DNA from: Lachnospiraceae bacterium
Lineage (GTDB): Bacteria; Bacillota; Clostridia; Lachnospirales; Lachnospiraceae
Direction: 5' to 3'
Assembly: GCA_017553505.1 (NCBI GenBank)
Contig: JAFZLD010000025.1
Span: forward strand, 248,001-312,000
DNA length: 64,000 bases
Positions 63,987-64,000 of the stretch are shown here, in pieces (the stretch's first letter is position 1; every line of letters starts with the position of its first letter). The translations under genes and the position numbers were made by a program. The notes beneath the pieces were generated by a model that worked only from the letters and a program-made list of their open reading frames with translations, was not told the origin of the DNA and did no database searches.

Positions 63987-64000
63987 ATGTTACCCGGAGT
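63987..64000 (+). CDS. Start of a plus-strand gene, cut by the window edge
   Basis: GGAGGT (63975-63980) sits six bases before an ATG that reads MLPG and then runs out. The ribosome site is near-perfect and nothing overlaps, so a real start is likely, but five codons do not allow identification. It is the only plus-strand gene and marks the end of the 63-kb minus-strand run. Confidence 0.55.

Overview
This window looks like a chromosomal segment of an anaerobic Firmicute of class Clostridia, most likely a member of the Lachnospiraceae. Pointers are the electron-bifurcating transhydrogenase pair NfnAB, a Rex redox repressor, a clostridial-type Re-citrate synthase beside a eukaryote-like NADP isocitrate dehydrogenase, ATP-dependent PEP carboxykinase, BspA-like leucine-rich-repeat surface proteins with a class B sortase, and firmicute gene orders such as phoH-(pgpH)-ybeY and mutS-mutL. 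All this rests on reading proteins and motifs by eye; no database search was possible.

Almost everything from base 1 to 63736 is on the minus strand (50 protein genes plus one likely structured RNA), so transcription runs from high to low coordinates. The only plus-strand gene is one that starts at 63987 and leaves the window. I see no transposase, phage gene, CRISPR array, tRNA or rRNA. Spacing is tight, with many ATGA or TAATG start/stop overlaps, and operons are separated by clear rho-independent terminators and sigma-A-type promoters.

Reading in the direction of transcription: (a) 63736-61096, two uncharacterised small proteins and a CstA-family transporter; (b) 60965-55285, thrC, a REC-GGDEF response regulator, a small membrane protein, deoC and an aminopeptidase P; (c) pckA alone with its own promoter and terminator; (d) truA, then a free-standing structured RNA that is probably 6S RNA, then a YihY membrane protein; (e) 51498-46804, M18 aminopeptidase, queA and an LtaS-like phosphoglycerol transferase; (f) single-gene units: PilZ, an EF-G-like GTPase and an HPt protein; (g) 43339-34284, a class B sortase followed by two large LRR surface proteins that end in SPKTG and SPDTG sorting signals, a self-contained surface-anchoring operon; (h) 34122-30808, Re-citrate synthase, a GntR-family regulator and icd, with a palindromic operator candidate on the promoter; (i) 30687-28465, rex with Rex-box-like sites on its own promoter, a coiled-coil protein and an NAD(P)HX dehydratase; (j) 28385-13935, a long run: CBS protein, yebC, metY, a GT2 plus GT-C-like pair, ftsK, fhs, folD, a zinc-ribbon surface protein and nfnAB; (k) 13874-1, a zinc-ribbon membrane protein, rlmH, phoH, a degenerate PgpH-like protein, ybeY, a lipid-II-flippase-like protein, two flavoproteins, a DUF896 protein, 5-formyl-THF cyclo-ligase, miaB, mutS and the start of mutL.

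Themes that tie the window together are redox balance (NfnAB, Rex, NADP-Icd), oxidative synthesis of 2-oxoglutarate, one-carbon folate metabolism (Fhs, FolD, 5-FCL), cyclic-di-GMP and phosphorelay signalling (REC-GGDEF, PilZ, HPt) and cell-surface assembly (sortase and LRR proteins, LtaS-like enzyme, flippase, glycosyltransferases). The points most worth following up are the SPxTG sortase operon, the PgpH-like protein that has lost its HD residues, the truA-yihY RNA, and the three-hairpin leader at the right edge.
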